Source of the DNA: Piezodorus guildinii
Lineage: Eukaryota > Arthropoda > Insecta > Hemiptera > Pentatomidae
Assembly (NCBI GenBank): GCA_023052935.1
Contig: CM041294.1
Coordinates: forward strand, 39,579,236 to 39,643,235
Length of the DNA stretch: 64,000 nucleotides
Direction: 5' to 3'
Positions 12,701 to 24,300 of this stretch are shown in pieces. Made by a program: the position numbers and the translations under genes. The notes under the pieces were generated by a model. The model did not search any database, was not told the DNA's origin, and saw only the letters and a list, made by a program, of their open reading frames with translations. Each line of letters opens with the position of its first letter. The first letter of the stretch is position 1.

Positions 12701-12841
12701 ACTGCACCTCCCCTTCCGCCAGAATCTGCTATTGCTCCACCTGGCACTGCTGTTCAATTGTCAACAACAGTTCACTATCCTAGCCAAGATCCAAGGAGAC
12801 TTGGGGCTTCGGAGAAAGGAGCTCCATCAACAACAGCCTAA
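606..12841 (+). CDS. RBM22: RBM22, pre-mRNA-splicing factor (six coding exons)
   Basis: RBM22 (Cwc2/Ecm2 family) is a nuclear spliceosome protein of the Prp19-related complex that contacts U6 snRNA and helps shape the catalytic centre. Coding exons: 606-659, 823-876, 4693-4956, 7338-7567, 11903-12046 and 12214-12841. All junctions are GT-AG, phases agree, and the sum is 1374 nt (457 residues plus stop). The N-terminal half carries the Cys-rich zinc-binding region ([22 protein letters not shown]). A CCCH finger, [19 protein letters not shown], lies at residues 165-183. An RRM spans about 232-308, with RNP2 LYVGNL (234-239) and the RNP1-type MCAFIQY (268-274). The last 150 residues are a Pro-rich low-complexity tail. 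Human RBM22 is about 420 residues, so length fits. The ATG at 606 gives the conserved NRQNWED start region. Introns are loaded with transposons, but the reading frame is intact. Confidence 0.95.
823..876 (+). CDS. RBM22: RBM22 coding exon 2
   Basis: Preceded by a poly-T tract and TATAG acceptor. Eighteen codons encoding [18 protein letters not shown], the first CxxC zinc ligand pair. Donor GTAAG at 877. Phase 0 at both ends. Confidence 0.92.
877..1896. other. RBM22 intron 2, left part
   Basis: AT-rich intron sequence between exon 2 and the inserted composite element. The small open frames in 1162-1675 have no recognisable domain and overlap each other. No gene is supported. Confidence 0.5.
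1912..4155 (-). mobile_element. Composite 2.2-kb element: TIR-like arms plus SINE-type poly tail
   Basis: Flanked by a 15-bp direct repeat, atagatagttatata, at 1897-1911 and 4156-4170. The left end is a poly-A run followed by CCTGTAC, which on the minus strand is the GTACAGG-polyT end also seen on the SINEs at 5952 and 4186. Inside, both ends carry inverted copies of a CACACATACACGGCTGCC block. At the left the block recurs as three tandem units near 1950, 2040 and 2170; at the right there are two. The centre (2240-3950) is AT-rich with no coding capacity. The arms suggest a non-autonomous DNA transposon, while the tail and long target duplication suggest LINE-type retrotransposition. Confidence 0.65.
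3205..3352. repeat. (TA)n microsatellite
   Basis: About 150 bases almost wholly of TA/TAT repeats, inside the composite element in RBM22 intron 2. Confidence 0.9.
4186..4400 (-). mobile_element. 5'-truncated SINE copy (family I)
   Basis: Read on the minus strand this matches the body and tail of the SINE at 5624-5952: GGAGACCC, CCAGCCTCTATA, GTGGGTACCCAAA, CCCAAGACCCTTCATGGGTT and the terminal GTACAGG before a homopolymer. The tRNA-related head is missing. It lies 16 bases from the right target duplication of the composite element. Confidence 0.8.
4693..4956 (+). CDS. RBM22: RBM22 coding exon 3
   Basis: Acceptor TTTCTAG at 4692 and donor GTATGT at 4957; 88 codons. Encodes the Cys-rich core from [12 protein letters not shown] through [13 protein letters not shown] to [13 protein letters not shown], which is nearly invariant in animal RBM22. 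Confidence 0.95.
5516..6472. mobile_element. Helitron-like repeat, copy 1 (interrupted)
   Basis: This intron segment aligns by eye over roughly 600 bases with 9935-11060: shared blocks include GGTTTCTGC.AACTCC, AGTTAATATAAAGTT, AACTAAGTTGTTAA and ATCTATAAACTAACATTG. The SINE at 5624-5952 is inserted in it. The right end is lost where a second SINE family begins at about 6473, so no CTAG terminus remains. The class is inferred from copy 2. Confidence 0.4.
5624..5952 (+). mobile_element. Full-length tRNA-derived SINE (family I)
   Basis: Perfect 15-bp target duplication aaccaccatttaggg at 5609-5623 and 5953-5967. The 5' 75 bases are tRNA-like, with a polymerase III A box (TGGTCTAGTGGAT) and B box (GGTTCGAATCC). 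An unrelated body of about 230 bases follows, ending in GTACAGG and a poly-T run of about 24. The perfect duplication suggests recent insertion. It sits in RBM22 intron 3 within a Helitron-like repeat. It could be taken for a tRNA gene, but the 3' body and tail exclude that. Confidence 0.9.
6473..6640 (+). mobile_element. SINE family II, partial copy
   Basis: CCGTCCTTCGGATGGGAC, AAAACCTGGATAGGC, TTTAGGACT and GTAGCATCGTCTGATTAGC match, in reverse complement, the fuller copy at 20641-20911. Plus orientation, with no 5' tRNA-related part. Confidence 0.65.
7185..7262 (+). mobile_element. SINE family II, 3' end fragment
   Basis: GATTAGCCACAGCAGCATAAA followed by an AT-rich tail of AATAA-type repeats corresponds to the 3' end of the copy at 20641. 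It lies just upstream of RBM22 exon 4. Confidence 0.45.
7338..7567 (+). CDS. RBM22: RBM22 coding exon 4 (CCCH zinc finger)
   Basis: Acceptor ATTTCAG at 7337 and donor GTATGT at 7568; 230 nt, ending in phase 2. Encodes the linker and the CCCH finger followed by [17 protein letters not shown], a hallmark stretch of the family. Confidence 0.95.
7764..9031 (-). mobile_element. Mariner transposon (1268 bp, decayed)
   Basis: Terminal inverted repeats start TTGGGTTGTCCGGAAAGTT at the left; the right end is the complement of TTGGGTTGTCTGAAAAGTT. The TA target duplications are at 7762-7763 and 9032-9033. Length is normal for mariner. It carries a broken transposase gene and has inserted into a Helitron. 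Confidence 0.92.
8295..8848 (-). pseudogene. Decayed mariner transposase
   Basis: Mariner transposases are DD34D enzymes that bind their inverted repeats and insert at TA. A start codon at 8848 ([10 protein letters not shown]) leads into the N-terminal helix-turn-helix ([10 protein letters not shown]), then a stop and frame change near 8755. The main open frame to 8295 contains the second helix-turn-helix ([20 protein letters not shown]), [10 protein letters not shown] and GDEKCILY with the first catalytic Asp. Beyond it, toward 8260, the frame is lost and the remaining catalytic residues are not in a continuous frame. The copy cannot be active. Confidence 0.85.
9688..9765. repeat. Long poly-A tract
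   Basis: About 77 consecutive A within RBM22 intron 4. It has no recognisable LINE or SINE body attached, so it may be an expanded simple repeat. Confidence 0.85.
9935..11447 (+). mobile_element. Helitron-like repeat, copy 2 (with nested hAT)
   Basis: The right end is CCCCGCGCGAAACAGGGG, a hairpin, then GGGTCCACTAG|T, which fits the hairpin-plus-CTRR end of a Helitron. The left part is homologous to 5516-6472. The left boundary is approximate. No Rep-helicase sequence was recognised. A 569-bp hAT-type insert splits it at 10021-10589. Confidence 0.5.
10021..10589. mobile_element. Short hAT-type non-autonomous element
   Basis: Ends begin CAGGGAACC and, on the other strand, CAGTGACTCCC, typical of hAT termini. 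Flanking 8-bp duplications atttaggg (10013-10020) and atttagga (10590-10597) differ at one base. Comparison with the homologous repeat at 5516 shows an interruption here. No transposase. Confidence 0.6.
11450..11902. other. RBM22 intron 4, right end
   Basis: Unclassified intron DNA. A relatively GC-rich patch at 11590-11745 stands out from the AT-rich surroundings, but I do not recognise it as a gene or known repeat. Confidence 0.4.
11903..12046 (+). CDS. RBM22: RBM22 coding exon 5 (start of RRM)
   Basis: Acceptor TTTTAG at 11902. Begins by completing the split Arg codon, then [16 protein letters not shown] and the RRM RNP2 LYVGNL. Donor at 12047, with the next Arg codon split by the intron. 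Confidence 0.93.
12214..12841 (+). CDS. RBM22: RBM22 coding exon 6 (rest of RRM, Pro-rich tail, stop)
   Basis: Acceptor TTTTTAG at 12213. Encodes the RRM from [11 protein letters not shown] to [12 protein letters not shown], then a Pro/Ala-rich tail with polyproline runs, ending at TAA 12839-12841. An AATAAA at about 13073 is a likely poly(A) signal. Confidence 0.93.
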
Positions 12842-14155
12842 TTGCATTAGTTTAGTGTAACATACTAAAGCAAGTTATTACAGGAGACGTCATGTTTATT
12901 ATTGGACATGTCTTTCAAATATATAAATTAAAAAAAAAAGTATTGATTTATTTGATCCCTTCTTTTATTCCTTTATTTTTATTAACTTTGTAAATTATTA
13001 TTTAGAATTAATTGTAATTTTTAAATATTATATTTTTTGATTTATTAAATGTAAATATGGCAAACATTATTGTAATAAATGAATATAATGTTCATTTAAA
13101 ACTCAGATTTTTAAAATTTAAAATATTGTATGTCTTCAAATACATAGTATTTTAAAAACAAGTTACTTAACATTTGAATACTTGTAAGTTTATCAAAGGC
13201 AGTAAATTATAAGGTTTCAGATTAAGCTATAATATATAATATTATATATATATTCACTATTGACTATATAGACTATAGTGTATATACAGATATGTATTAA
13301 GTAAATGATTTCTTCAAACAATTATTTTGTATAAAGAATTATTGAATTTACAGACTTGATGAACTTTTTATTTATTCAACTAAATTGTAGCAGTATCTAT
13401 TTAGTTATCAATTATTTAATATCAATATCAAATTGATATTACAATTAAATTGAACACAACTGGAAAAAGCGATAATAAATAAAAATGTTTTGATGTCTAA
13501 AAACTAACTATTCTAATTTTCTATTGTACAAATAATTTCATTATTATAAGTTTTATAGTATCTTTTGGAGTTATTATTTAAAGTGGTGTGACCCCCATCT
13601 GTAGCAATACATGAACCTTATGATAAAATATCACTCAAAATGAACATTTCCCTTAGCCATTATAATGCCATCTCTTAAAGAACAGTTGACAAAGCAGCTC
13701 AAAGTTCACACGATGCCTACCATCGCAGACCACATCCTTAATGGTTGTTTTAAGAGGTAACACAATCTTTGTAAGTGCCCTCCTCTAGGCTTTGTAGGAG
13801 CTGGAGTTCATGCAAAATCAAGAGGGAATTCCTGTTGGAGGGTAGTGATGTAGTATGTAAACGTAGGCATGTATTCAGCAATTGATTTGGTGGAAAGGGC
13901 ATTGCCTGATTGGCTGGCTCTAAAGGGGTTGGTTATGAAGTTGTGGGCAGTTCAGTTGCTATACAATGGTTTATAGCGATGTGAGGTTGGATGACCTCCA
14001 GGGTGCCTGTGCTCCCACAAGCACTAAAAAAATGTGTGTCAGGTGACCACTTACCACTGAAAAGGATATTATGAAGTTTGCATAATTTTTTTATATTTAT
14101 AAATATATATATTACACATATCTATCTATCTTTCTATGTATCTATATATATAATG

Positions 14156-14201
<46 letters not shown>

Positions 14202-15789
14202 ATATATATATATGTATAAAAGATATCACATAGTGCCTCTCCATTATTGCATCAAAACAGTTAATACCTATATTTAGCTCATGCTTTAGTGTTCATGATT
14301 TTGGGAGCTAGTTGATGCTTGTTTTTCTTAAGTTGCTTAGCACTAATAATATTTTTTCTTTGAACAGCTGTAGTAAATAATTTAATATTGTTGCCAGTGT
14401 TGATTGCTACTTAGTAATGATTAGACCGGGCACATTTTAAGATTCTAAAATTATCATAACTTGATCTTTTGGCTGATTGATGAGCATCTAAATATCTGCT
14501 AGCTCATTACCTGTGTGAATATCATAATTATGAGAAAAGAAAGTATTGACAGTTTTCATTTTGTTTTTATTAGTTTTTAATAGAGTGCACAGAATAAATG
14601 AGCTTTTTCTTGAAAGTATTCTAATTTTTCTCCTACAGTTATGCATTGTTCAACTGCATGGCTATTGTCTACATTGAAAAAATATTTGAAATTTATAAAT
14701 CTTCTATACTCATTTAAATGGGTTCTATACTCATTGGGTTAGAATTCTCCCTGTAAATATTAACAGTATATGGAAGAAATTTTCCCCCCTTGTGTAATTT
14801 ATGGAAAGATAGGAACTAGACCCCACACTTTTAGCTAATCCTGTGTTTAAAGATTTATTAAAAAAAATGACTGCATATCAAAGGTCAGGTACACCTGACT
14901 AAGAGCTAATCTGTTTATTTTTAATATTTGCCGATGTCACTACTTCAATATTATTGTTATTTCACATTTTTCTTCTTATCTCATTGTTTTTGTTTCCAGT
15001 TGGCCTTTACTAGTTTCCAAGAGAAAGCATGAACAAAGAAAAGATAGGGAAAAAGAGTAAACAAGCGGAATTACAGTCATAGTCAAAAGATTTTTTCCCC
15101 AATAGTTTAACCCCTGATGGTAACAGAAAATTTTTTATGACCTGAAGGCAATCTAGAGAGAAATAATTCAAATTCATTGTAAAAGATTGTTAATCATAAT
15201 GAAGTAGTGATAGGCATTTAAATGCAAAAAAGAAATTAGTAGATATAAACTTTTTTATCTTTGAACATTTAATTAAAACCAACTCAAATTTGCCCATCAG
15301 GATGATGAATATATAATATTTATATGAGTATAACCCAACAGAAAACTATTAAAAGTAAATGTAGATTCAATTAAAAGATTAATACTTAAAGAAGCCCTTA
15401 GGATAATAGTGTAGCAAGTACATTAGAAAACAGCCTTAAATCTTGTATGAAAATGTTTTAAGAATCTACAGGGAAAATTATAAGTACAAGGCATAAAACA
15501 TTAGGGCAAAATTTAACCTGTAATGATAAAATTAAATAAAAAAATGTTGCAAGACCATGTGGTTGAGTTTTCCTAGAATTATATGTGTAGTAAAAATGAA
15601 GTCAAGTTCATTATTAATATAAGTTTATGTTAGCAATTACACTTTTTATAAAGGTGCAATTATTAACTATCATTGAATAGCATAAACAGATCTTATTATT
15701 CTTTAATTTCAGTATTAATAAAGTAATGAAAACGAATTGAATCGCCATTTCCAGGCTAACAAGTTCATACGAACAAGGAGATAAGTATT
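12842..15789. other. Intergenic region between RBM22 and the zinc-finger gene
   Basis: The first 250 bases are the probable RBM22 3' UTR, with AATAAA near 13073. A less AT-rich unclassified segment at 13600-14065 and (TA)n runs at 14095-14220 follow. I found no open frame with a recognisable domain. Confidence 0.5.
14095..14220. repeat. (TA)n microsatellite
   Basis: Compound TA/ATCT-type simple repeat in intergenic DNA. Confidence 0.85.
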
Positions 15790-15985
15790 GGATCGAAGCC
15801 ACACCCCTTCTCCCCTCCAAGAACCCCCTCCCTTCAATCGCCGAATCCCCTCTCAGAGGCGGCTGTTTGTATTGATCGGCTTAGTTTTGCTTTGTCTTTT
15901 TCTTTTATTATATCTTCCTTATAATAGATGTTTTTAATTTTTTAAATTCCTAAACTCGCTTCGGACGAACTATCCATCTTTATTG
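15790..15985 (+). promoter_or_regulatory. Candidate promoter and non-coding first exon of the zinc-finger gene
   Basis: A C-rich, CpG-containing patch at about 15800-15870 interrupts very AT-rich DNA, and TTTATTGAG|GTGAGT at 15985 is a good splice donor. With the acceptor immediately before the ATG at 16573, this would form an untranslated first exon. No initiator motif clearly fixes a start site. Confidence 0.35.
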
Positions 15986-16572
15986 AGGTGAGTCTTCTTC
16001 AGGATCGAAATACTGAACTGTTCGTTTCTCTAAATTTAGACTTACATCCTCTTGTAAACTGTTAGCATCGTTTGGCAACTTTTATTTACATCCATCCTAT
16101 CATTGTATATACATTAAAATACGAACACATCTGTCAAGTCTGTTACCGCTGTTGTTAGCAGGTTTATTTTCGATCTGTTTTTGTCTTATGAAAATATTTT
16201 AAAGACTTGAAATTCATTTGTGATTTTTTTGCATTATGCTACAGAACGATAATAAATATTTATTTAGTCTCAACTTTGCTAAGATATTGGCCATCTATAG
16301 TATATACTGATTATGTGTAATAATTTTAAATATATTAGAATATCTTGATAATAAGTGATGGTTCATGATTTATTTTATTCCTATTAAATTTATCATTTTC
16401 AGATATCTTGAAGTTGAATTTCTTCAATTAAACTAAAGAATGTATCTTATACAAATAAAAGATAACGTTAATCAGGTATCAATTAATAATTATTATAGTA
16501 AAATGAAGTAAACCCTCTGTAGCTTGTTTTGTAATTTTCATTGATTTTGATTTTTTACAATATTTATTACAG

Positions 16573-16711
16573 ATGGATAAAATGACAGATGCACAGAAAG
16601 CAGCCTACCTAGAGGCCCATGCTGTAATGCAACAACAAATGGCACATGCTGCTAGCTTACAACAGCAGCAGCAGCAACAACAGCAGCAGCAACAACAGCA
16701 GCAACAACAGC

Positions 16712-16745
<34 letters not shown>

Positions 16746-16908
16746 TACTGTTAAGTTAGAATATGTGCCAACTCTTAAAGTTCCTCAGGTACCTCAACCA
16801 CAAATCTCAACCGAAAACCCAAGATGCCAACACATTCACTATGGTTGCTGATGACGGAGGTCTTGGCTACGATGATGGAGTTAGGGTACTTCGCTCAATA
16901 GGAACATG
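16573..16908 (+). CDS. Zinc-finger gene coding exon 1 (polyQ, contains frameshift)
   Basis: The acceptor TTACAG ends at 16572, immediately before the ATG. The [11 protein letters not shown] frame runs through polyQ to VPQVPQPQ and hits TGA at 16849. From about 16802 another frame carries [19 protein letters not shown] to RSIGT and meets donor GTGGGC at 16909 in the phase that joins exon 2 with a Trp codon. This is one base too many within CACAAATCTC. Confidence 0.75.
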
Positions 16909-18241
16909 GTGGGCAGTTTTTTAAAGCTATCATTATTCATTTAAAAGATAAGCTATATTTATGGGAACTGGGATTCTTAATCTTATGAATTTCTCAATTT
17001 TTATTACTTTAGGTATGATTAATTCTCTTGATTTTATTCAACTCTGGTAGCTACAAGAATGTTTTGTTTAACTCTAGGGTGTATGAATTTAATTTATTTA
17101 ACATGTAACTAATCCCTGAATTTGGCGTTATATCTCCAATCCCTTATCTGGAATACAGGCGAGTCAGGATTTTACGAATTGGCTAAACTTGAAGATTTCA
17201 GAAAACAGACTGTCTCTAGACCTTAGGATACATTTTAAGATATGATCATTTTTTTTTTTTTCCAATTACTAAATTTACAGTCTAGTATGCTCTGAATTAG
17301 ATTATTAGTATATTTATTTGTTCTTTCCATTAGTGTGATAATAAATTTCATATATGCCTGATTAATCAAAAAGTACATGTGTTTTGAATAATATCATTTT
17401 AGAAGTTAAAATTTTTCCAATTGTGATGCTGTCATTATAATTGTTTAAATAAATATTGAATCAGTAAGGAAAGTAGATATGGTTGTTATATTTTTTAATT
17501 CGTGAATTTAAGAATTACAGATAATAAGGAAGATATTTTAATTAAAGTAGTCCAAAAGAGGTTAAATGTAGTTTTTACATTTTTTCCAATATTTCATACA
17601 TTTCAATAAACTTTTGTCCATTATATGATTGCCATGTTGAAGGGATCCAATTAAGTTATATTTTAAAAATTTTGCCATTTTTCAGAGCCATAATTTTTTT
17701 TTTTTTTTTAATGTTTTAATAAAAATCACTTCTTGTACTTTATAAATTTGCTCTCTAAATGAAATGTCTAATCTCTTAAGAGTTGTTGAATAATTAAATT
17801 AAGAATGTCAAATCATATTCCTTTTAAGAAACTATGCAGTTAGTTTCATACATTGACATGTTGCCAGTTTAGTATAAACTGACTGACAAAAATAGCTAAG
17901 ACCACTTAAAAACAAACCCAATAAATATTTCTATCTATAGTTATACCAGTTATTAAAAGTTCATGTTATATAAATAATAATTCATAAGAATAGTATCAAT
18001 TTATTATATAGTTATGGTAGATCATTTAAAATAAAAATAAATATTTTGTTTGTTGTATAACAGATTGTTCAGTGCATCAGTGTATGTTTGTTCCTTTGAA
18101 AAGGTTTACTTTTTTGCATAAAAAAAAATATTTTTTTTACAAATTTCACCTTTGATTTAATTTTCTTATAACTACATTTGCAGTTTACTTCTTTCTTCTT
18201 TTTTTTCCCATTTGGTGATATATTTCTTCTCTTTCTCTCTT

Positions 18242-18300
<59 letters not shown>

Positions 18301-21300
18301 ATATATCCTTAGATTTGCCAATTTCTTTTATTTTTCCTTACTTTAACTTTATTTGTTCTTGCTACTCAACTTATTCTTTTTAAAATGTTAATTATGTTTA
18401 TAAGACTGATTGATTTCCCTGATCTGTTATTTTTATAAGGTTACATTGATGTATTATATGTAAATGATTTCTCCTGTTCGTCCTTATCAACTTTATCTTT
18501 TTATTAAACTGTTAATTATTAATAATTGTTCCTGGGTTATATTTTTTTTCTTATGCACATACGAGTGCTGATCATTTTGCATTCTCCTCTCTCTCTCTTT
18601 GTTTTTTTTGTCATAAGCGATTGGTTGTTTTTAAAAAATTAATTTTATTATATTTTTTATGCTGATTTCTTAAAGTTTCTCCTTTATTCTGTATGAGACC
18701 TGTTAACTAGATTTTTTTTTTTATAAACAGGATCGTAGATTTTTTTTTTAGTTAAATGATTTTTTGTTCCAATATATTGCAACTCCAACCTGAATTTAAA
18801 AAATATAGTGTCTATTAATTACTTAATATGTGCTTTTTGGCTGGAACTAAATAAATTATAGTTATATATGATTAGTTGACTGTCTGGGAACATACACACA
18901 ATTTAATAGTGTTAACCATTATTGCTTTGTTGTTGGTTTAATCAGGACTAGAAATTAATTTGCTAACAAGAAATGCGTTTAAGACATTAAAACTTATATA
19001 AAAACACATTTAACAAATTTGCTTATATTAACATATAGAAAGTTAAACAAGAAGAATTTATTTTGACATACGTGTTTATTTCCCCTAGCTCTCCCTAAAA
19101 AGATTTCATCTACTTATTTTCATTTTTTTTTAAAGAGACTATCTTTAGTGGTATTAGATTAAATCTTTATTATAAAATTTCAATTACAAAGATATATGGC
19201 TTTCTCTATTAAGTCCTATTGTTATGAAAAGCTTTTTAATGTCACTGTGTTTTTAATTTAATTTATTTCAACTATACATAAATGCCTCTACAATTTTAAA
19301 TATGTATATTGATTAATTTATAAAGCACGGGTACATATTAAAAATATTATTTTCCCTTGGTTTTCATAGTAGAATATAGAAGTCAAAATAGTTCTAAGTT
19401 TTTAAAATTTATATGGATGGATGAGATTTCAAACCTTCTTTTTTTTAGTAGGAAGGAATGGAAAATATTAGCTGTCTCTGAGCTCTAATTATCTTATTCA
19501 CTTGTAACATTTATTGTAATATTATTCATATTTATAATACTTAAAGGTCTTATCTAAGTTATTATTTATTTTTTAAATGTTCATTTTAATTGATATTTGT
19601 GATGTTTTAGGGCTCCTGATTATGCTAATCAAGTAGGTGCTTCTTTTACAACGGAACAATCAACGTTTACCACCAGTGCTGAGCCTGAAAGGACTAAATC
19701 AACACAATCCAGTTCGACAACTACACCTCAAACTGTTAAACCAAAACCAAAAGTTGAAAATAATAATAAGAGCTTCACTTGTACGGAATGTGGGAAAGGA
19801 CTTGCTAGGAAAGATAAGTTGGTATGTTATATACATTTTGTATTTACATTGTATTTGCCGCTAACCCAGAAGAATTGTATCAAGTTTTTTCAGGCATTAG
19901 TTTAGGGATCAACGGGTTGCAGGAAAGATGAAAAAGATTATTTATGACAGAAATTTTAAGGCTTAATCTAATTATGTATTATGGGCTATTTCTGATCCTA
20001 AGAATACTATTTAGATAATACAGCTTTTACTATTTCTTATAGGAATCCTCATTATAAGAATTACATATTGATGTAGATCTTGGATTTTAATTACTAAAAG
20101 TTTGGGACTTAGTCTGATTAAATTTATCTGGTTTTAGGGATCACAAGAAAAAGATATAAAGCTTAAAAATAGCCCTAGAGGCTGAAACGTTGTGATGTCT
20201 AAAAGTAAAAAAATATATCAAAAACTTCTTTTGTAAAACGTCCAAATCGCTAGAAAGATTTTGTTAAGTTCAGATAGTTCTCCTTGGTCATATTAATTTA
20301 GTGAAATCAATCAGTTAGAAAATAGAGGTCTATTCTCCTGAGTGATGAAGGTTACGTTGATGTGCTTAGCCATCTCTGGTATTCCTTAATTGTTGCTTAA
20401 TCACTTTTCTTTTTATATTCAGTGATATTTGTGGAAACCTTCGTGCTTAGTGAATTTTTTTTCCTCTTGGTTTTAACATGGCTATGCTATGCTCCTAATG
20501 TATGTTGTAGCTTTAGCTGGGCACCTGGCTTCGGTGTTGTCTTGGACCTGATTCTTAGTGTCATTGGTCATCAATGACAAGTTTTATGGGACTGAACTCC
20601 TTAGGCTTTCTTCACTTAAAATAATAAATATTTCCACAATTATTGTTTATTTATTTATTTATCGTCACTTTATGCCACTGAGGCTAATCGGACGATGCTA
20701 CATTGGGAGTCCTAAATTTGGTCTATCCAGGTTTTATTAGGATAGGGATCTTTAACGAGTACCTGACATCGCACAGGCTTGAGACCACCTTTTAACCTCT
20801 CCTCCGAAGGACGGCATAACTAAGGATTTTTTACTCCCATTAAAAAATCCATGACCTTTAGCCTTTAGCATAGGAGGCTGCTATGCTAGTCACCCTGCTA
20901 CCGGTGATCCCTCCACAATAATTAATTGTTTATTTTATTTTGTGCCTATATACTTTAATCTGGTATAATGTATTGATTTATTTTTTTGGCCAGATGTGTT
21001 TTCTGTTATAGTTTGCTGAAAGGAGCTAGTTCTAAAACGAAATTTTGTTTCTACCAATTAAAGATAGGCTAGAATATGAAATTGAGAAATCTTTTTTCTG
21101 AAGGAAACACCTCTCTGGTCGTTATGTAATAGTGAAATGACAAAGAAAATATCTATTATATTTTCTTTTTAATTTTATCTAGTATTTATTATGTTATCTC
21201 ATTCATTATAAATTTGAGCTGTTAAAGTAGATGTTAAAATGGCTTACATTAATTTTTTTCCTGAAAGGATCAACTTGCACAGTAATACAAAATCATGAAT

Positions 21301-24300
21301 TATCACAACAAAAAAAAAGTATAAATTAAGTATTTACCATACCTTGAAAGATACCCTGTATTTTTGAATCATTTATTTAGATTCAGATGGTCTAATCTAA
21401 TCTCAAGATCAACTTGAAAACTATAATTATGTTATCTCTTTTCTTTCTTAATAATACTAGTTTATAAAATTATCTAGCTTAGGTTCAGGATCTGAATTAC
21501 ATCAATGGATCACATGATCTGCTGAGTGAGATGAATCAGGAGTGTTTATTGAAACTGATAAAAATTGATTGGAGTTTTTCTTATAGAAACATTAAGAATC
21601 TATTTTAGTTAACTCTGACAAGTTAATTGAGTTCTGTTTCAGGTTATTCATATGAGGATTCACACTGGAGAGAAGCCATATGTTTGTGAAGTTTGTAAAA
21701 AAGCATTTGCTCGGAGGGATAAGTTAGTTATTCATGTCAACAAGATGAAACATATGACACCTTCAAACCTTGCCCCTTTGGCCAAAAGAAGTCATCCTCT
21801 TGAGGTGAAGTCTCCTGGTCAATCAAATGAGAAAAAGGAAAAAGAGGAACAGCAAGGCTCACCGCCTCCTACCAATCTCCCGGTATGCTTACTCCATATT
21901 TTAGAAAATAAAGTGACAGTAGTTGCTTACTATTTGTGCGGTTTATCTGGTATTTTCTGAGTGATTTATTTTGTGATTCTGTGTTACCTTATTATAATCT
22001 TTTTTATGATTACTTTTTTGTGAACTTTAATGACTTTTGGACTTGTTCTTGGTTGGGTATTGGTATTATATATGTTTTTTAAAATTACAAGCCTATTTTA
22101 GTATGCTTGTTTGTTTTTTTTCTGTAGTTAATATTACCATTGGTAAGAGAAATTTCTTATTTCAGAAAATTACTAACATTCAGCACCGCTTTCACTATTC
22201 ACAGTTGACCACTCTTTCTGGTTGTAGCAGGAATTACAAGTTCTTTACCTTTTATAGTAATACTCCAGGAATCTAAAAAAGTTCAATGATCCAATTAAAT
22301 TTTTGTTTCTTTCTTAATGTTGGCATTGTGGACTGTATATTGTTCTTGAAGAAAATTAAGAGGAGAAGAGATAAAATTTAAGCCAAGGATTGAACATTAA
22401 TCATCATATTAGTGATTTTAAATACATGATAGATCAATACTAAAGTACAACTCATCTGTCTTGTTCTGGCACTAAATATAAAATTTATCATGATTAGGAG
22501 CATTGAAAGGAACAAGACAATTTAGATTGATACCATATTTAGATGATATTTTGTCGAGTGATTTTAACATTCTTATTATGCATACTTCCAACTGTTTCAG
22601 TTCATTTATATATTCAATGATTCCATTTTGGAAACAATTTGATTTTTCTCCTTTTTCCTGTGGAAAAATATTGGGTTGATGCAAAATTAATGCAGGTTTT
22701 TAGTAGGTATTGTAAATACGCCATATCTTTACTTTAACCATATATATTTAATCAAAATAATTTCCATCTGAATCAATGCACTTTTGCCAACGTTCAACAA
22801 GCTTTCTTATTCCACCAGAAAAAAAATCCGAATCCCTGGACTCAATGAAATCACGAAAAGAATTTTCAATGTCGTCCTGGTTTTGAAAATTTTTCTCCCT
22901 CAAAAAGTTGTCCAGATGCCTGAAAAAGTGGAAGTCTGTAGGAGAGAGGTCAGGTGAATAAGGCGGATGTTGGAGAACTTCGTAGCCCAACTCGTGCAGT
23001 CGTCGAAGCGTTGGTTGTGCAACGTGTGGTCTGGCGTTACTACTGGCACCCACTTGGCCAACTTTTTTACCTTACCAATTGCTTCCAAGTGGCGTACAAC
23101 TGTGGATTGGTTCACACCGAGTTCCGCCGCCATTTCTCGTGTGGTTTTGGTTGGGTCTTCTTCCACTTTTGACCTCAGCTGGTCGTTGTCCAGAGCAAGA
23201 TGACGGCCCCGACCTTCCTTGTCTTCGAGGTCGAAATCTCCTCTGCGAAACTTCTGGAACCAACGCTGCACCGTGCACTCATTAATAGCCCCCTGACCCC
23301 ACACTTCATTAATATTACGAGCCGTTTGCGCAGCGCTGCGCCCTAATTTAAATTCGTAAAAATAAATTTGACGAAAATCGCACTTTGACATTTTCGATTC
23401 AAGACCTTTGAACACACTGAACAAAACGATTTTACTAAACAAATTCATGGTGAAAGAGAGGGTATTAGATAAGGTTTGTTTTGGTATAATAATGATCAAT
23501 GTTAGGATTAGCTTTGTTTACACAATTGGAATTAAGATATTGCAATAGAGGAAACCTGCATTAATTTTGCATCAACCCAATATTTTGGTCTACAGATTTA
23601 ATCAAGAATATTGTTACATAAATTTCTGATAAAATTTAATTATTTTCCTGGTACTTAAAACCACCATCTGTTTTTTGGATTAGTACTATTTGAGCTTTAC
23701 TTAACCTCTTTATTTTTATCAATTTCTTATTCCTGAAAAGTCTACTCCCAGAAAGGGTTATTAGTGATAAACAATCAATAGGTTATCTTTAAAAAGTGAT
23801 AATGCATGTTGTCCTATGTATGAAAGTTTAATTATCTATCTTAACTCTTTATTAATTATGTCCAACTTGCTTGTTTGAAATTATTTAACTTGATACTATT
23901 CATGTATTAGCACTGATGCATTTATTAATAAATTCAGTTATGGTACAAATTTGGCATTTTATTGTTTATTTGAGCAGATTATGAAACAATATATTGGTTT
24001 TTGCATTCTATTAATAATTAATTGCAATGGATTAAACATAATAAACCTTAAGTAATTTTTTGGTGATATTTTCCACAAAAATAATATACATTGGCATTAT
24101 ATCAAAGGTTGGATGGGTTCGTTTCTAATGCTTCAGTGATATGTGGTGAAAATCTATTGTTTAGATCGGAACATCAGCATTTAACAAATGATTACCTCTA
24201 TTTTATGTCAATCTTAACGTTTCCTTCTTGAATAAAACCTTATTTTGTGAATTTTTGCTTTTGATGCTATGTAAACTAGTATCAGAATCCAGTATTTTCT

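Noticed and set aside
22954..23285. Plus-strand open frames within the mariner at 22671
   Set aside because: They are antisense readings of the transposase remnant.
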